30,694 bases of DNA from an uncultured Oscillibacter sp. (GTDB taxonomy: Bacteria; Bacillota; Clostridia; Oscillospirales; Oscillospiraceae): positions 1 to 30,694 of the forward strand of contig CAJUTB010000034.1 in NCBI GenBank assembly GCA_910589315.1, in the 5' to 3' direction. A program made the translations under genes and the position numbers. Below the pieces are notes generated by a model. It was not told the DNA's origin, searched no databases, and saw only the letters and a list, made by a program, of their open reading frames with translations. This document shows, piece after piece, positions 1 to 7,336 of this stretch; within the stretch, counting starts at the first letter, position 1; each line of letters starts with the position of its first letter.

Positions 1-23
1 CCTTTCTGCGTTTCCCCACATCC

Positions 24-52
24 TTGTGCCCTGGGGCTGTCTTTGGTATAAT
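24..52 (+). promoter_or_regulatory. Sigma-A-type promoter of the serine recombinase gene
   Basis: The -35 box TTGTGC (24-29) and a perfect -10 box TATAAT (47-52) are separated by 17 nt. This lies about 50 nt upstream of the recombinase start and in the same direction. Read directly from sequence; no other gene is available for it to serve. Confidence 0.7.
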
Positions 53-101
53 ATATTTGTAAAGGTTGACAGCTCCATTTCCCGACAGGAAAGGAGCTAT
101 C

Positions 102-1607
102 ATGGAAAACCGTATCGACGCTATCTACGCCAGACAGTCCGTGGACCGCAAGGACAGTATCAGCATTGAAAGTCAAATCGAGTTTTGCAAGTACGAGTTA
201 AGGGGTGGGAACCACAAGGATTACCGAGATAAGGGCTATTCCGGGAAGAATACAGACAGGCCAAAATTCCAGGAGCTTTTAGCTGACATCAGGCAAGGCT
301 TAATTCGCCGGGTTGTGGTTTACAAGTTGGACCGTATCAGCCGCTCTATTCTGGACTTCGCCACCATGATGGAGTTGTTCCAGGAATACAACGTGGAGTT
401 CGTTTCCTCCACGGAAAAGTTTGATACCTCCACACCAATGGGCCGGGCCATGCTGAATATCTGCATTGTGTTTGCCCAACTGGAGCGCGAGACAATCCAG
501 AAGCGGGTGACCGACGCTTACTATTCCCGGTGTCAAAGGGGCTTCCACATGAGTGGCGCGGCCCCGTTCGGCTTTAAGCTGGAGCCCACCACCATCCAAG
601 GCATCCGCACGAAAATGATGATCCCGGACCCCGCCACGGCGAATATTGCCCGGTTGATGTTTGAGATGTACGCCGAGCCGTCCACGTCGTTCGGAGATAT
701 TGCCCGGTACTTTGCTGAAAACAATATCCTGATTTACGGCAAGGAATTGAAACGGGGCTTTATCTCTCAGCTGCTCCGCAACCCGATTTACGCCCAGGCC
801 GACCTGGAGCTGTACGAGTTTTTCAAGGGCCAGGGGGCCGTGGTGGTCAATGACGCGGCGGACTTCGCCGGGACAAACGGCTGCTATCTCTACCAGGGCC
901 GGGACGTGCAGGAACGAAAAAACAAGGACCTGCGGGGGCAGATCCTTGTGCTGGCTCCCAGCGAGGGCATTGTCCCCGCCGATACCTGGCTGCGGTGCAG
1001 GAAGAAGCTGCTGGCAAATATCACGTTCCAGGGAGGGCGCAAGGCCCGGAATACCTGGCTGGCCGGAAAAATCAAATGTGGGCGCTGTGGGTATGCCCTT
1101 ATGAGCGTGGGCAACCCGGCAGGGACGCAGTATCTTCGGTGCTCCAAGCGGGCGGACAATAAAAGCTGTGAGGGCTGCGGGACGCTTCGGACGGCGGAGT
1201 TTGAACAATTCGTCTATGGGGAGATGGTGAAGAAGCTCTCTGAATTTCAAACCCTGACCGCAAAAGCAACGACCGTCAATCCCAAGCTGACCGCCTTGAA
1301 TGTGGAGCTGGCCCAGGTGGAGGACGAGATTGAAAAGCTGCTGAACACCCTGACCGGGGCCAATGCGGTTCTGCTGTCCTATGCCAACGGGAAAATTGAG
1401 GAACTGGACGCCAGCCGTCAACGGCTGATAAAGGAAATCGCGGCACTGAACGCGGAAACAATCTCCCCGCAGAAAATCGAGTTTCTGTCTGCCCATCTGG
1501 AGAACTGGAACACGATTGACTTTGACGACCGACGGCAGGTAACAGACATTATTCTTTCCCAGGTCCAAGCCACCAGCGACCGCGTTTCGTTTGAGTGGAA
1601 GATCTGA
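102..1607 (+). CDS. Large serine recombinase (site-specific integrase/resolvase family)
   Basis: A 501-aa site-specific DNA recombinase of the large serine type, the class that integrates and excises phages and mobilizable elements. The N-terminal resolvase domain (about 1-150) carries the nucleophile motif YARQS with Ser13, followed by YSGKNTDRP, the KLDRISRS motif and the helix around FAQLERE. The central recombinase domain follows. A zinc ribbon has Cys326, Cys329, Cys347 and Cys356/Cys359. A Leu/Glu/Lys-rich C-terminal part (about 385-460) fits the family's coiled coil. ATG 102 is preferred over the upstream in-frame codon at 66 because AAAGGAG sits just before it. It has its own promoter (24-52) and a terminator at 1699. 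No other mobile-element gene follows, so it is either the end of an element extending left of the window or a remnant. Length is normal and no frame break is visible. Confidence 0.93.
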   Translation: MENRIDAIYARQSVDRKDSISIESQIEFCKYELRGGNHKDYRDKGYSGKNTDRPKFQELLADIRQGLIRRVVVYKLDRISRSILDFATMMELFQEYNVEFVSSTEKFDTSTPMGRAMLNICIVFAQLERETIQKRVTDAYYSRCQRGFHMSGAAPFGFKLEPTTIQGIRTKMMIPDPATANIARLMFEMYAEPSTSFGDIARYFAENNILIYGKELKRGFISQLLRNPIYAQADLELYEFFKGQGAVVVNDAADFAGTNGCYLYQGRDVQERKNKDLRGQILVLAPSEGIVPADTWLRCRKKLLANITFQGGRKARNTWLAGKIKCGRCGYALMSVGNPAGTQYLRCSKRADNKSCEGCGTLRTAEFEQFVYGEMVKKLSEFQTLTAKATTVNPKLTALNVELAQVEDEIEKLLNTLTGANAVLLSYANGKIEELDASRQRLIKEIAALNAETISPQKIEFLSAHLENWNTIDFDDRRQVTDIILSQVQATSDRVSFEWKI

Positions 1608-1698
1608 AAATCTTTCTCCCTGCGCTTTATACTATGGCCTGTGTGCCCTTGTTAAGCGTTGCTAACAATAAGGCAATAATGTTGTTAACATTTATAAC

Positions 1699-1735
1699 AA
1701 AAGTCGACGAGGCGTTAAGCCTCGCCGACTTTTAC
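1699..1735 (+). terminator. Intrinsic terminator after the serine recombinase
   Basis: AAAGTCG and CGAGGC pair with GCCTCG and CGACTTT around a 5-nt loop: 13 base pairs with one internal A/C mismatch, ending in TTTT. The arms begin with AAAA, so it could also work on the opposite strand. Confidence 0.75.
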
Positions 1736-1834
1736 ATTATTACCCTTCCAAGGGTCTCACGACAGCCTTTAGATGTTCTTGATCTTGTTCATGGTGATGG
1801 GACAGTTTGAGGAACCGATTGTCGAACTATTCCA

Positions 1835-2062
1835 TTTCAACCTCCAGCAGCAGCGACAGCGGAAAGAGAAGTAGATCAAATCAGTGATGGACTTCTCGTT
1901 TCCGTTCCACCAAGCGGAAGTTTTCCACCAGATCTAATTAACGTCTTTTTCTCTTTTGGACCGTCCACGGCCCGTTTTCTCTTTTTCTTCGCCAAGAAAA
2001 AGAGAAAATGGGGGGTGGAAATGCCCAGCCGCCGATGAGCGGCAAACTTCAACCCGCGGCGC
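1835..2062 (-). repeat. Interspersed hairpin repeat, copy A
   Basis: About 230 bp matching 30388-30612 in reverse orientation. Shared blocks, in order on the minus strand: CCGCGG, TTTGCC, GGCTGG, ACCCCCCATTTT, a long AT-rich hairpin, ACGGGCCGT-N2-ACGGTCCAAAAG, TGGAAAACTT, CTTGG-GGAAC, ACGAGAAGTCCA, and CCGCTG-CGCTGCTGC. Spacings are nearly conserved, for example 26 versus 25 nt between GAGAAGTCC and CCGCTG. The hairpin at 1975-2008 has a perfect 15-bp stem and a 4-nt loop. A second small GC stem (GGGCCGT/ACGGTCC) follows it. The edges are approximate because similarity fades gradually. Confidence 0.85.
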
Positions 2063-2083
2063 AAGCCATGCGCAACGCAGCTG

Positions 2084-2647
2084 CTACTCTGCAAACCGCT
2101 CACGGTCACGTGTAATTTGTTTGGCATAACGGTCGGCCTCAGAAAAAACACAGCCGCAGTATTTTTGCATATAAAATCCCAATTCCCTGGCCCGCTGGTT
2201 TCCAGCACGGAAATTCGGGCGGAAATCCCGATAGAGAAATTCCACGTGATACTGTTCCGCAAAACGTTTTGCCGCTTCCAGAATCCCCTCATGATTTTGA
2301 TAAAGACTCGCCAGCAGCGTCGTCGTAAATCCAGAAAAACCATGCTCCGCCGCATACTTCGCCGTTCCCTCCAAACGATGCTCATAACAATACCTGCACC
2401 GGCCGTCAATATCATTCGCCACTTGACAAACAAACTCCCGCAGTCCATAATCCTCACGGACGCGAATTTCCATCCCAATCGTTGGCGCATACTCCAGCAA
2501 GCAATCCCGCCGCGCCTGGTATTCCTTCCAGGGATGAATATTTGGATTGTACCAGAACCCTACCGGCTCAATCCCCTCGTTCCGCAGCGGCTCAATGCAG
2601 CTCAGCGAACATGGCGCACAACAGCAATGTAACAACACCTGATTCAT
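2084..2647 (-). CDS. queH: Epoxyqueuosine reductase QueH
   Basis: Catalyses the last step of queuosine biosynthesis, reducing epoxyqueuosine to queuosine in the tRNA wobble position; it is the non-orthologous replacement for QueG. The 187-aa product begins with the diagnostic Cys cluster (Cys8, Cys9, Cys10, Cys13, Cys17 in HCCCAPCSLSC), has CRYCYEHRLEGTAKYA in the middle and YCGCVFSE near the C-terminus. The Cys pairs are those expected to hold the [4Fe-4S] cluster and adjacent metal. ATG 2647 is chosen over the longer frame from 2725 because GGAAGGAAGG lies directly upstream and the longer start would include the promoter. It is a single gene, divergent from the activase operon, and its 3' end abuts repeat copy A. 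Length and motifs are typical. Confidence 0.95.
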   Translation of the reverse strand: MNQVLLHCCCAPCSLSCIEPLRNEGIEPVGFWYNPNIHPWKEYQARRDCLLEYAPTIGMEIRVREDYGLREFVCQVANDIDGRCRYCYEHRLEGTAKYAAEHGFSGFTTTLLASLYQNHEGILEAAKRFAEQYHVEFLYRDFRPNFRAGNQRARELGFYMQKYCGCVFSEADRYAKQITRDRERFAE

Positions 2648-2687
2648 TTTGACCTTCCTTCCTTGCATTCCAGTTCTGAATAAAACC

Positions 2688-2716
2688 AGTATAGCATAGG
2701 AGAAAGCAAAGGCCAA
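2688..2716 (-). promoter_or_regulatory. Promoter of queH
   Basis: On the minus strand, TTGGCC (2716-2711) and TATACT (2693-2688) are 17 nt apart, about 40 nt upstream of the queH start. It diverges from the activase promoter at 2774. No preQ1-type aptamer was recognised in the short leader. Confidence 0.6.
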
Positions 2717-2773
2717 GCCTTGCAATTACTCATTTTTTAACAAATTCTTTACAGCGTTTCTAGTTTTTCACGA

Positions 2774-2802
2774 TTGCACATTTTGTTGAAAGAGTGTATG
2801 AT
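2774..2802 (+). promoter_or_regulatory. Promoter of the activase/dehydratase operon
   Basis: TTGCAC (2774-2779), 17 nt, TATGAT (2797-2802). Predicted transcription starts near 2809, leaving a leader of about 68 nt before the TTG start at 2877. Confidence 0.7.
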
Positions 2803-2876
2803 ACCAGAGAATGTAGCAGTTGGGGACCATGCCTCTATATACGGCACATCCCTTTTCTCTAAAGGAGGACTCAACC

Positions 2877-5798
2877 TTGAAAGTTGGTCTTGATATCGGG
2901 TCGACCACCATCAAATGCGTTTTGCTGGATGACCGCGGTCAGATCCTATACAGTACATACGAACGGCATTTCAGCCATATCTTAGAAAAATCCGAAGAAC
3001 TCCTGCGCCGCATCCCCGTTCAGTTTCCCTTCGCCGCTGCCGCCGAGCTCGCTATCTCCGGCTCCGCCGGCATGGGTATGGCTGAGAGCGTGGACATTCC
3101 CTTCGTGCAGGAAGTCTTTGCAACCCGTGTCGCCGCAAACCGTCTTGTTCCCGGTACGGATGTAATCATTGAACTGGGCGGAGAGGACGCAAAAATCCTC
3201 TTTCTCACCAACGGCATGGAAGTCCGTATGAACGGCTCCTGTGCCGGAGGCACCGGCGCATTTATCGATCAGATGGCAACCCTCTTGAAAATGACTGCCG
3301 GCGACATGGACGCCGCCGCCTTGCAGGCTGAAAAAACGTACACCATCGCCTCTCGCTGCGGCGTCTTTGCGAAAAGCGACGTACAGCCCCTGATCAACCA
3401 AGGGGCCAAGGCCCCGGACATCGCCGCCAGCATTTATCAGGCCGTCGTCAATCAAACCATCGCCGGGCTGGCCCAGGGACGCCCCATCAAAGGCAATGTC
3501 CTTTACTTGGGCGGCCCCCTTACCTTCTCCCGCTGCCTGCGGGAATGCTTTGATCGAACCCTGGGCGTAACCGGCGCTTGCCCGGAAAACAGTCTCCTCT
3601 TTGTTGCGCTGGGCGCGGCGTTTTACTCCGACCAGCGTTTTGACTTGAACCAAGTCGCCAGCCGCCTCCGGGAACGGGGCGCGTCCGAAACTTACCGCAG
3701 CCAGCCCCCGCTTTTTGAAAATCAGGCGGAATATGAAGCCTTCCAGGCCCGGCACGCCAAGGCCGCCGTTCCCCGCGTCCCCTTTGGTCCTGATTACGCC
3801 GCGCCGGTCCATATCGGAATTGACTCCGGCTCCACCACCGTCAAGCTGGCCGTTATCGACCAGGAGGCCCGTCTCCTCTTTACCGACTACCGTCCAAACC
3901 TGGGCAATCCGGTCCCTTTGATCCGAGAGGTTTTGCAGCGGCTCTATGACGAACATCCCGCTCTGCATGTGGCCTCCGTCACAACCACCGGCTACGGCGA
4001 AGACCTGACCCGCAGCGCGTTCCACGCTGATTACGGCGTGGTGGAAACCGTGGCCCATTTCGCCGCCGCACGGCATTTCCTGCCGAACGTCGATTTTATC
4101 ATTGACATCGGCGGACAGGACATGAAGTGTTTCAAGATCGAAAACGGGGCCATCAGCAACATCTTTCTGAACGAAGCCTGTTCCTCCGGCTGCGGCAGCT
4201 TTTTGCAGACCTTCGCCCAGGCCCTGGGACACGATGTCCGGGAATTCGCCAGGCTGGGTCTCTTTGCCGGGCGGCCTGTGGACCTGGGAAGCCGCTGCAC
4301 CGTATTTATGAACTCCAGCGTAAAACAGGCCCAGAAGGACGGGGCCAGCATTGAAAACATTTCCGCCGGACTCTCCATCAGCGTGGTCAAAAACGCCATC
4401 TACAAGGTAATCCGCGCCGCCTCTCCCGAGGAATTGGGCCGGAATATTGTCGTTCAAGGCGGAACGTTTTACAACGAAGCCGTTCTCCGCGCCTTTGAAA
4501 AAGAAATGGGCGTCGAAGTCATCCGGCCCGATATCGCGGGCTTGATGGGGGCCTTCGGCGCGGCCCTCTACGGGCGCGGCAAGGCGGTTCCCGGACAGAC
4601 CAGCGATCTGCTGGACCGCAAGGCCCTTGCGGATTTCCGCCAGGAGACCGAAAGCAGGCTCTGCGGGCTTTGCGGCAACAATTGCCAGCTCACCGTCAAC
4701 ACCTTTGCCGGGGGCGGCTCCTTCATCAGCGGAAACCGCTGTGACCGGCCCGTCACCGGCAAGGCCGACACCGGACAGCGGAATCTGTACGCCTACAAGC
4801 GCAGGCTGATTCTGGACTACAAGCCCGTGCCGGGCAAACGGGGAAAAATCGGCCTCCCCCTCTGCCTGAATTTCTGGGAGCTGTTGCCCTTCTGGCACAC
4901 CTTCTTTACCCGCCTGGGCTTTGCCGTTTATCACAGCCCCCTTTCCAGCCGGGATTTGTACTTGAAAGGGCAGGCCACCATTCCCAGCGACACGGCCTGT
5001 TTCCCCGCCAAACTGGCCCACGGACACATTCAATTCCTCTCAAAGCTGGGTCTGGACGCGATTTTCTATCCCTGCATGACCTACAACCTTGACGAGGGCC
5101 TGGGCGACAACCACTATAACTGTCCCGTCGTGGCCTACTACCCGGAGGTCATCGCCGGAAACTGCCCGGAGATCAAGGATACCCGGTTCATTTACGATTA
5201 CGTCGGCCTCCACCGTCCAAAGGATTTTACCAGGAAAATTTTCGATATTCTCCGCAGGTATTTCCCGGATATCTCCAAGCATGAAATCCGGGAGGCATCC
5301 GACGCCGCTTACGCCGAATATGCCCATCACATGTCTCTTGTTCGGAAAGAGGGCGAGCGCATAATTACGCAGGCCCGCGCAGAAGGACGCCGTATCATTG
5401 TCCTGGCGGGCCGCCCCTACCACGCGGACCCGGAGGTCAACCACGGCATCGACACCCTCATTACCCGTTTCGGCGCGGCGGTGGTGACGGAGGACTCCAT
5501 CTCCAGCCGGGTTGAAAAATTCCCCACGACCGTCCTGAACCAGTGGACCTATCATTCCCGCCTCTATGCCGCGGCGAAATACTGCTGCGAACAGCCGGAT
5601 ATGGACCTGGTGCAGCTGGTGAGCTTCGGCTGCGGCGTGGACGCGATCACCACCGATGAAACGCAGGCCATTTTACAGGCCGGAGGGAAGCTCTACACAC
5701 AGCTTAAAATTGACGAAATCACCAATCTGGGCGCGGTACGCATCCGCCTGCGGAGCCTGTTCGCCGCCCTGGAGGACGAAACGCGAAAGGAGGCGTGA
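2877..5798 (+). CDS. Acyl-CoA dehydratase activase-type ATPase: two BadF/BadG ATPase domains plus DUF2229
   Basis: Member of the BadF/BadG/BcrA/BcrD (ASKHA) ATPases, which use ATP hydrolysis and a [4Fe-4S] cluster to push low-potential electrons into a partner enzyme. The 973-aa chain holds two ATPase copies. Copy 1 (about 1-260) has GLDIGSTTIK, Cys122 in SCAGGTGAF and Cys161 in SRCGVF. Copy 2 (about 310-575) has GIDSGSTTVK, IDIGGQDMK, Cys435 and Cys439 in CSSGCGSF and Cys474 in SRCTVF. The C-terminal part (from about 590) is DUF2229-like, opening with Cys596, Cys599, Cys603 and Cys622. Canonical activases are homodimers sharing one cluster; here both cluster-binding halves are in one chain, suggesting an internal pseudo-dimer. 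TTG 2877 is preferred because AAAGGAGG ends 8 nt before it; ATG 2820 lacks such a site. The next gene starts 5 nt downstream. The substrate is unknown, and no acyl-CoA pathway genes are nearby. Confidence 0.88.
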   Translation: MKVGLDIGSTTIKCVLLDDRGQILYSTYERHFSHILEKSEELLRRIPVQFPFAAAAELAISGSAGMGMAESVDIPFVQEVFATRVAANRLVPGTDVIIELGGEDAKILFLTNGMEVRMNGSCAGGTGAFIDQMATLLKMTAGDMDAAALQAEKTYTIASRCGVFAKSDVQPLINQGAKAPDIAASIYQAVVNQTIAGLAQGRPIKGNVLYLGGPLTFSRCLRECFDRTLGVTGACPENSLLFVALGAAFYSDQRFDLNQVASRLRERGASETYRSQPPLFENQAEYEAFQARHAKAAVPRVPFGPDYAAPVHIGIDSGSTTVKLAVIDQEARLLFTDYRPNLGNPVPLIREVLQRLYDEHPALHVASVTTTGYGEDLTRSAFHADYGVVETVAHFAAARHFLPNVDFIIDIGGQDMKCFKIENGAISNIFLNEACSSGCGSFLQTFAQALGHDVREFARLGLFAGRPVDLGSRCTVFMNSSVKQAQKDGASIENISAGLSISVVKNAIYKVIRAASPEELGRNIVVQGGTFYNEAVLRAFEKEMGVEVIRPDIAGLMGAFGAALYGRGKAVPGQTSDLLDRKALADFRQETESRLCGLCGNNCQLTVNTFAGGGSFISGNRCDRPVTGKADTGQRNLYAYKRRLILDYKPVPGKRGKIGLPLCLNFWELLPFWHTFFTRLGFAVYHSPLSSRDLYLKGQATIPSDTACFPAKLAHGHIQFLSKLGLDAIFYPCMTYNLDEGLGDNHYNCPVVAYYPEVIAGNCPEIKDTRFIYDYVGLHRPKDFTRKIFDILRRYFPDISKHEIREASDAAYAEYAHHMSLVRKEGERIITQARAEGRRIIVLAGRPYHADPEVNHGIDTLITRFGAAVVTEDSISSRVEKFPTTVLNQWTYHSRLYAAAKYCCEQPDMDLVQLVSFGCGVDAITTDETQAILQAGGKLYTQLKIDEITNLGAVRIRLRSLFAALEDETRKEA

Positions 5799-5803
5799 AG
5801 GGA

Positions 5804-7186
5804 ATGGAACCGTATCAATATCCCAAATTTACGCCGGAGATGAAGAAGACCCACAAAATTCTCATTCCCAACATGGCCCCGGTGCAGTTCCGGATTCTGT
5901 CCGCGGTCATGGAACAGGCGGGATACACCTGCGAACTGTTGGAAAACTGCGGCAGTCAGGTTTCGGAGCTGGGGCTGAAGTATGTCCACAACGACACCTG
6001 TTATCCCGCCCTGCTGGTTATCGGACAGTTTCTGGATGCGCTGGCCTCCGGCAAGTATGATCTGGACCACACTGCCCTGATCATCACCCAGACCGGAGGC
6101 GGCTGCCGGGCCTCCAATTACATCCACCTGCTGCGCAAGGCTCTGGTGAAAGCGGGTTATCCGCAAGTCCCGGTGGTCAGCCTCAATTTTTCCGGGCTGG
6201 AAAAGGATTCCGGCTTCCCCATGACGCTCCCCTTCCTGCGGAAGCTCCTGGCCGTGATTTATTACGGAGATCTGCTGGTTTCCCTCAAGGCCCAGACGGA
6301 ACCGTATGAAATCCGGAAGGGATGCGCCGCCGCCTTGCAGGAGAAATGGCTTGACACCATCTGCGGCTGGGTGCGGGCGGACAAGGGCTACACCGGCCGG
6401 GAGATGAAAGCCGCCATGCCGGAAATTGCGGCGGAGTTTGCCGCGATTCCCGTCCGCCGGACGCCGAAGGTGAAGGTCGGCGTCGTGGGGGAAATCTATG
6501 TGAAATATTCTCCCTTGGGCAACAACGACCTGGAAAAGTTCCTCGCCTCCCAGGATTGCGAGGTGAATCTTCCCGGCCTGATGGGGTTCCTGCAATACTG
6601 CATCTACAATCCCGCCGAAACCGCCCGTCTTTACGGCGGCAGTTTCCTGGAAAAGCATGTGCCGGACCTGATGCTCCGGTTTATTGAGAGCATGGAGCGC
6701 GTTGTTATCAAGGTTTTGAAGGAAAACGGCTATCATGCGCCCCTTCCCTTCCGGGAACTGGTGAAGCTGTCCGACGGCATTATTGGCCGCGGCGACAAAA
6801 TGGGCGAGGGCTGGCTTCTCACTGCCGAGATGATCGAGCTGGTGCAGGCGGGATATGAGAACATTGTCTGCGCGCAGCCCTTCGGCTGTCTGCCGAACCA
6901 CATCTGCGGCAAGGGGATGATCAACAAGATTCGGGAGCTGTATCCCCAGGCGAATATTACGCCGATTGACTACGATCCCAGCGCAACCCGGGTCAACCAG
7001 GAAAACCGGATCAAGCTCATGCTGGCCGTTGCCCGGGAACGTCTCCCGCAGCAGCAGGAGGAAAGTCTCCCGGCTCTTCAGGAACCGGAGAAACAGCCCT
7101 CTGCGGTTCAGGCTCTGACAGCGGCGGTGCAAAGCCGCGCACAGGACGGCAATCAAACGGCCAAGCGGGCAAAAGCCGCTGTATGA
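5804..7186 (+). CDS. 2-hydroxyacyl-CoA dehydratase-like protein (COG3581 type), partner of the activase
   Basis: A 460-aa protein of the 2-hydroxyacyl-CoA dehydratase (HgdB/DCCP-like) superfamily and the likely electron acceptor of the upstream ATPase. Cysteines that could ligate Fe-S clusters are Cys43, Cys49, Cys66 (NDTCYPA), Cys101 (TGGGCRASNY), and Cys362 and Cys368 (FGCLPNHICGKG). The last 45 residues are Gln/Ala-rich and look like a disordered tail. ATG 5804 is chosen because AAAGGAGG (5786-5793) lies 10 nt upstream; the in-frame GTG at 5795 would be only 1 nt from it. It is 5 nt after the activase stop, so co-expression is near certain. In some relatives these parts form one protein of about 1,400 aa (family knowledge); here they are separate. 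Whether the substrate is a 2-hydroxyacyl-CoA or something else, as in double-cubane proteins, cannot be told from sequence. Confidence 0.85.
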   Translation: MEPYQYPKFTPEMKKTHKILIPNMAPVQFRILSAVMEQAGYTCELLENCGSQVSELGLKYVHNDTCYPALLVIGQFLDALASGKYDLDHTALIITQTGGGCRASNYIHLLRKALVKAGYPQVPVVSLNFSGLEKDSGFPMTLPFLRKLLAVIYYGDLLVSLKAQTEPYEIRKGCAAALQEKWLDTICGWVRADKGYTGREMKAAMPEIAAEFAAIPVRRTPKVKVGVVGEIYVKYSPLGNNDLEKFLASQDCEVNLPGLMGFLQYCIYNPAETARLYGGSFLEKHVPDLMLRFIESMERVVIKVLKENGYHAPLPFRELVKLSDGIIGRGDKMGEGWLLTAEMIELVQAGYENIVCAQPFGCLPNHICGKGMINKIRELYPQANITPIDYDPSATRVNQENRIKLMLAVARERLPQQQEESLPALQEPEKQPSAVQALTAAVQSRAQDGNQTAKRAKAAV

Positions 7187-7232
7187 GGGTTTGCATCCTG
7201 ATGGGCAGTTCTCGGAAAAGCGGAACTGCGGC

Positions 7233-7292
7233 GTTCCTTTTTCTCGAAAAAGGAACAAAAAGGACCTACTTTTTCTCGAGAGAAAAAGTAGG
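7233..7292. repeat. Tandem perfect hairpins
   Basis: Two adjacent perfect inverted repeats. At 7233-7256, GTTCCTTTTT pairs with AAAAAGGAAC across CTCG (10 bp). At 7265-7292, CCTACTTTTTCTC pairs with GAGAAAAAGTAGG across GA (13 bp). They lie between convergent operons. The TTTTTCTCGAGAGAAAAAG core resembles the long hairpin of repeats A and B, but the flanks do not match. They may belong to the same hairpin class or help terminate the dehydratase operon. Confidence 0.8.
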
Positions 7293-7308
7293 CAAAAAGA
7301 GCTTTCAG

Positions 7309-7331
7309 AAAGACCGCCACCAGCGGTCTTT
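7309..7331. terminator. Bidirectional terminator between the dehydratase operon and tsaD
   Basis: AAAGACCGC pairs perfectly with GCGGTCTTT (9 bp) around CACCA. It begins 5 nt past the tsaD stop and 123 nt past the dehydratase stop. The stem ends in T on either strand (TTTCTT on plus, TTTCT on minus), so it probably serves both convergent operons. Confidence 0.8.
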
Positions 7332-7336
7332 CTTCG

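Larger units (their letters stand above)
1608..2083. other. Non-coding interval after the recombinase, possible element border
   Basis: No convincing gene is seen between the recombinase stop and the end of queH. The first 90 bases are AT-rich with several TAACAA/TTGTTA-like motifs, then comes a strong terminator hairpin. Bases 1741-1834 are unassigned, and repeat copy A fills most of the rest. Large serine recombinases often lie beside one attachment site, so an att site could be here, but no matching core can be identified with only one end visible. Open frames in this interval (for example minus 1876-2490, which mostly overlies queH) look like shadows. Confidence 0.5.

Noticed and set aside
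1..60. Possible direct repeat between the left edge and 1610-1660 as attachment cores
   Set aside because: Only short stretches such as TGTGCCCT are shared; this is within chance and the rest does not align.
1876..2490. A 204-aa minus-strand frame across repeat A and queH
   Set aside because: Its first two thirds overlie queH in another frame; the end is the repeat's peptide. No start signal.
2982..5033. A 683-aa open frame on the minus strand opposite the activase gene
   Set aside because: It is Gly/Val-rich with no family motif, no ribosome binding site or promoter, and lies fully antisense to a gene with clear domains. Typical shadow in GC-rich DNA.
5693..7258. A 521-aa minus-strand frame opposite the dehydratase gene
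   Set aside because: Antisense to a well-supported CDS, no motif, and runs through the hairpins at 7233.
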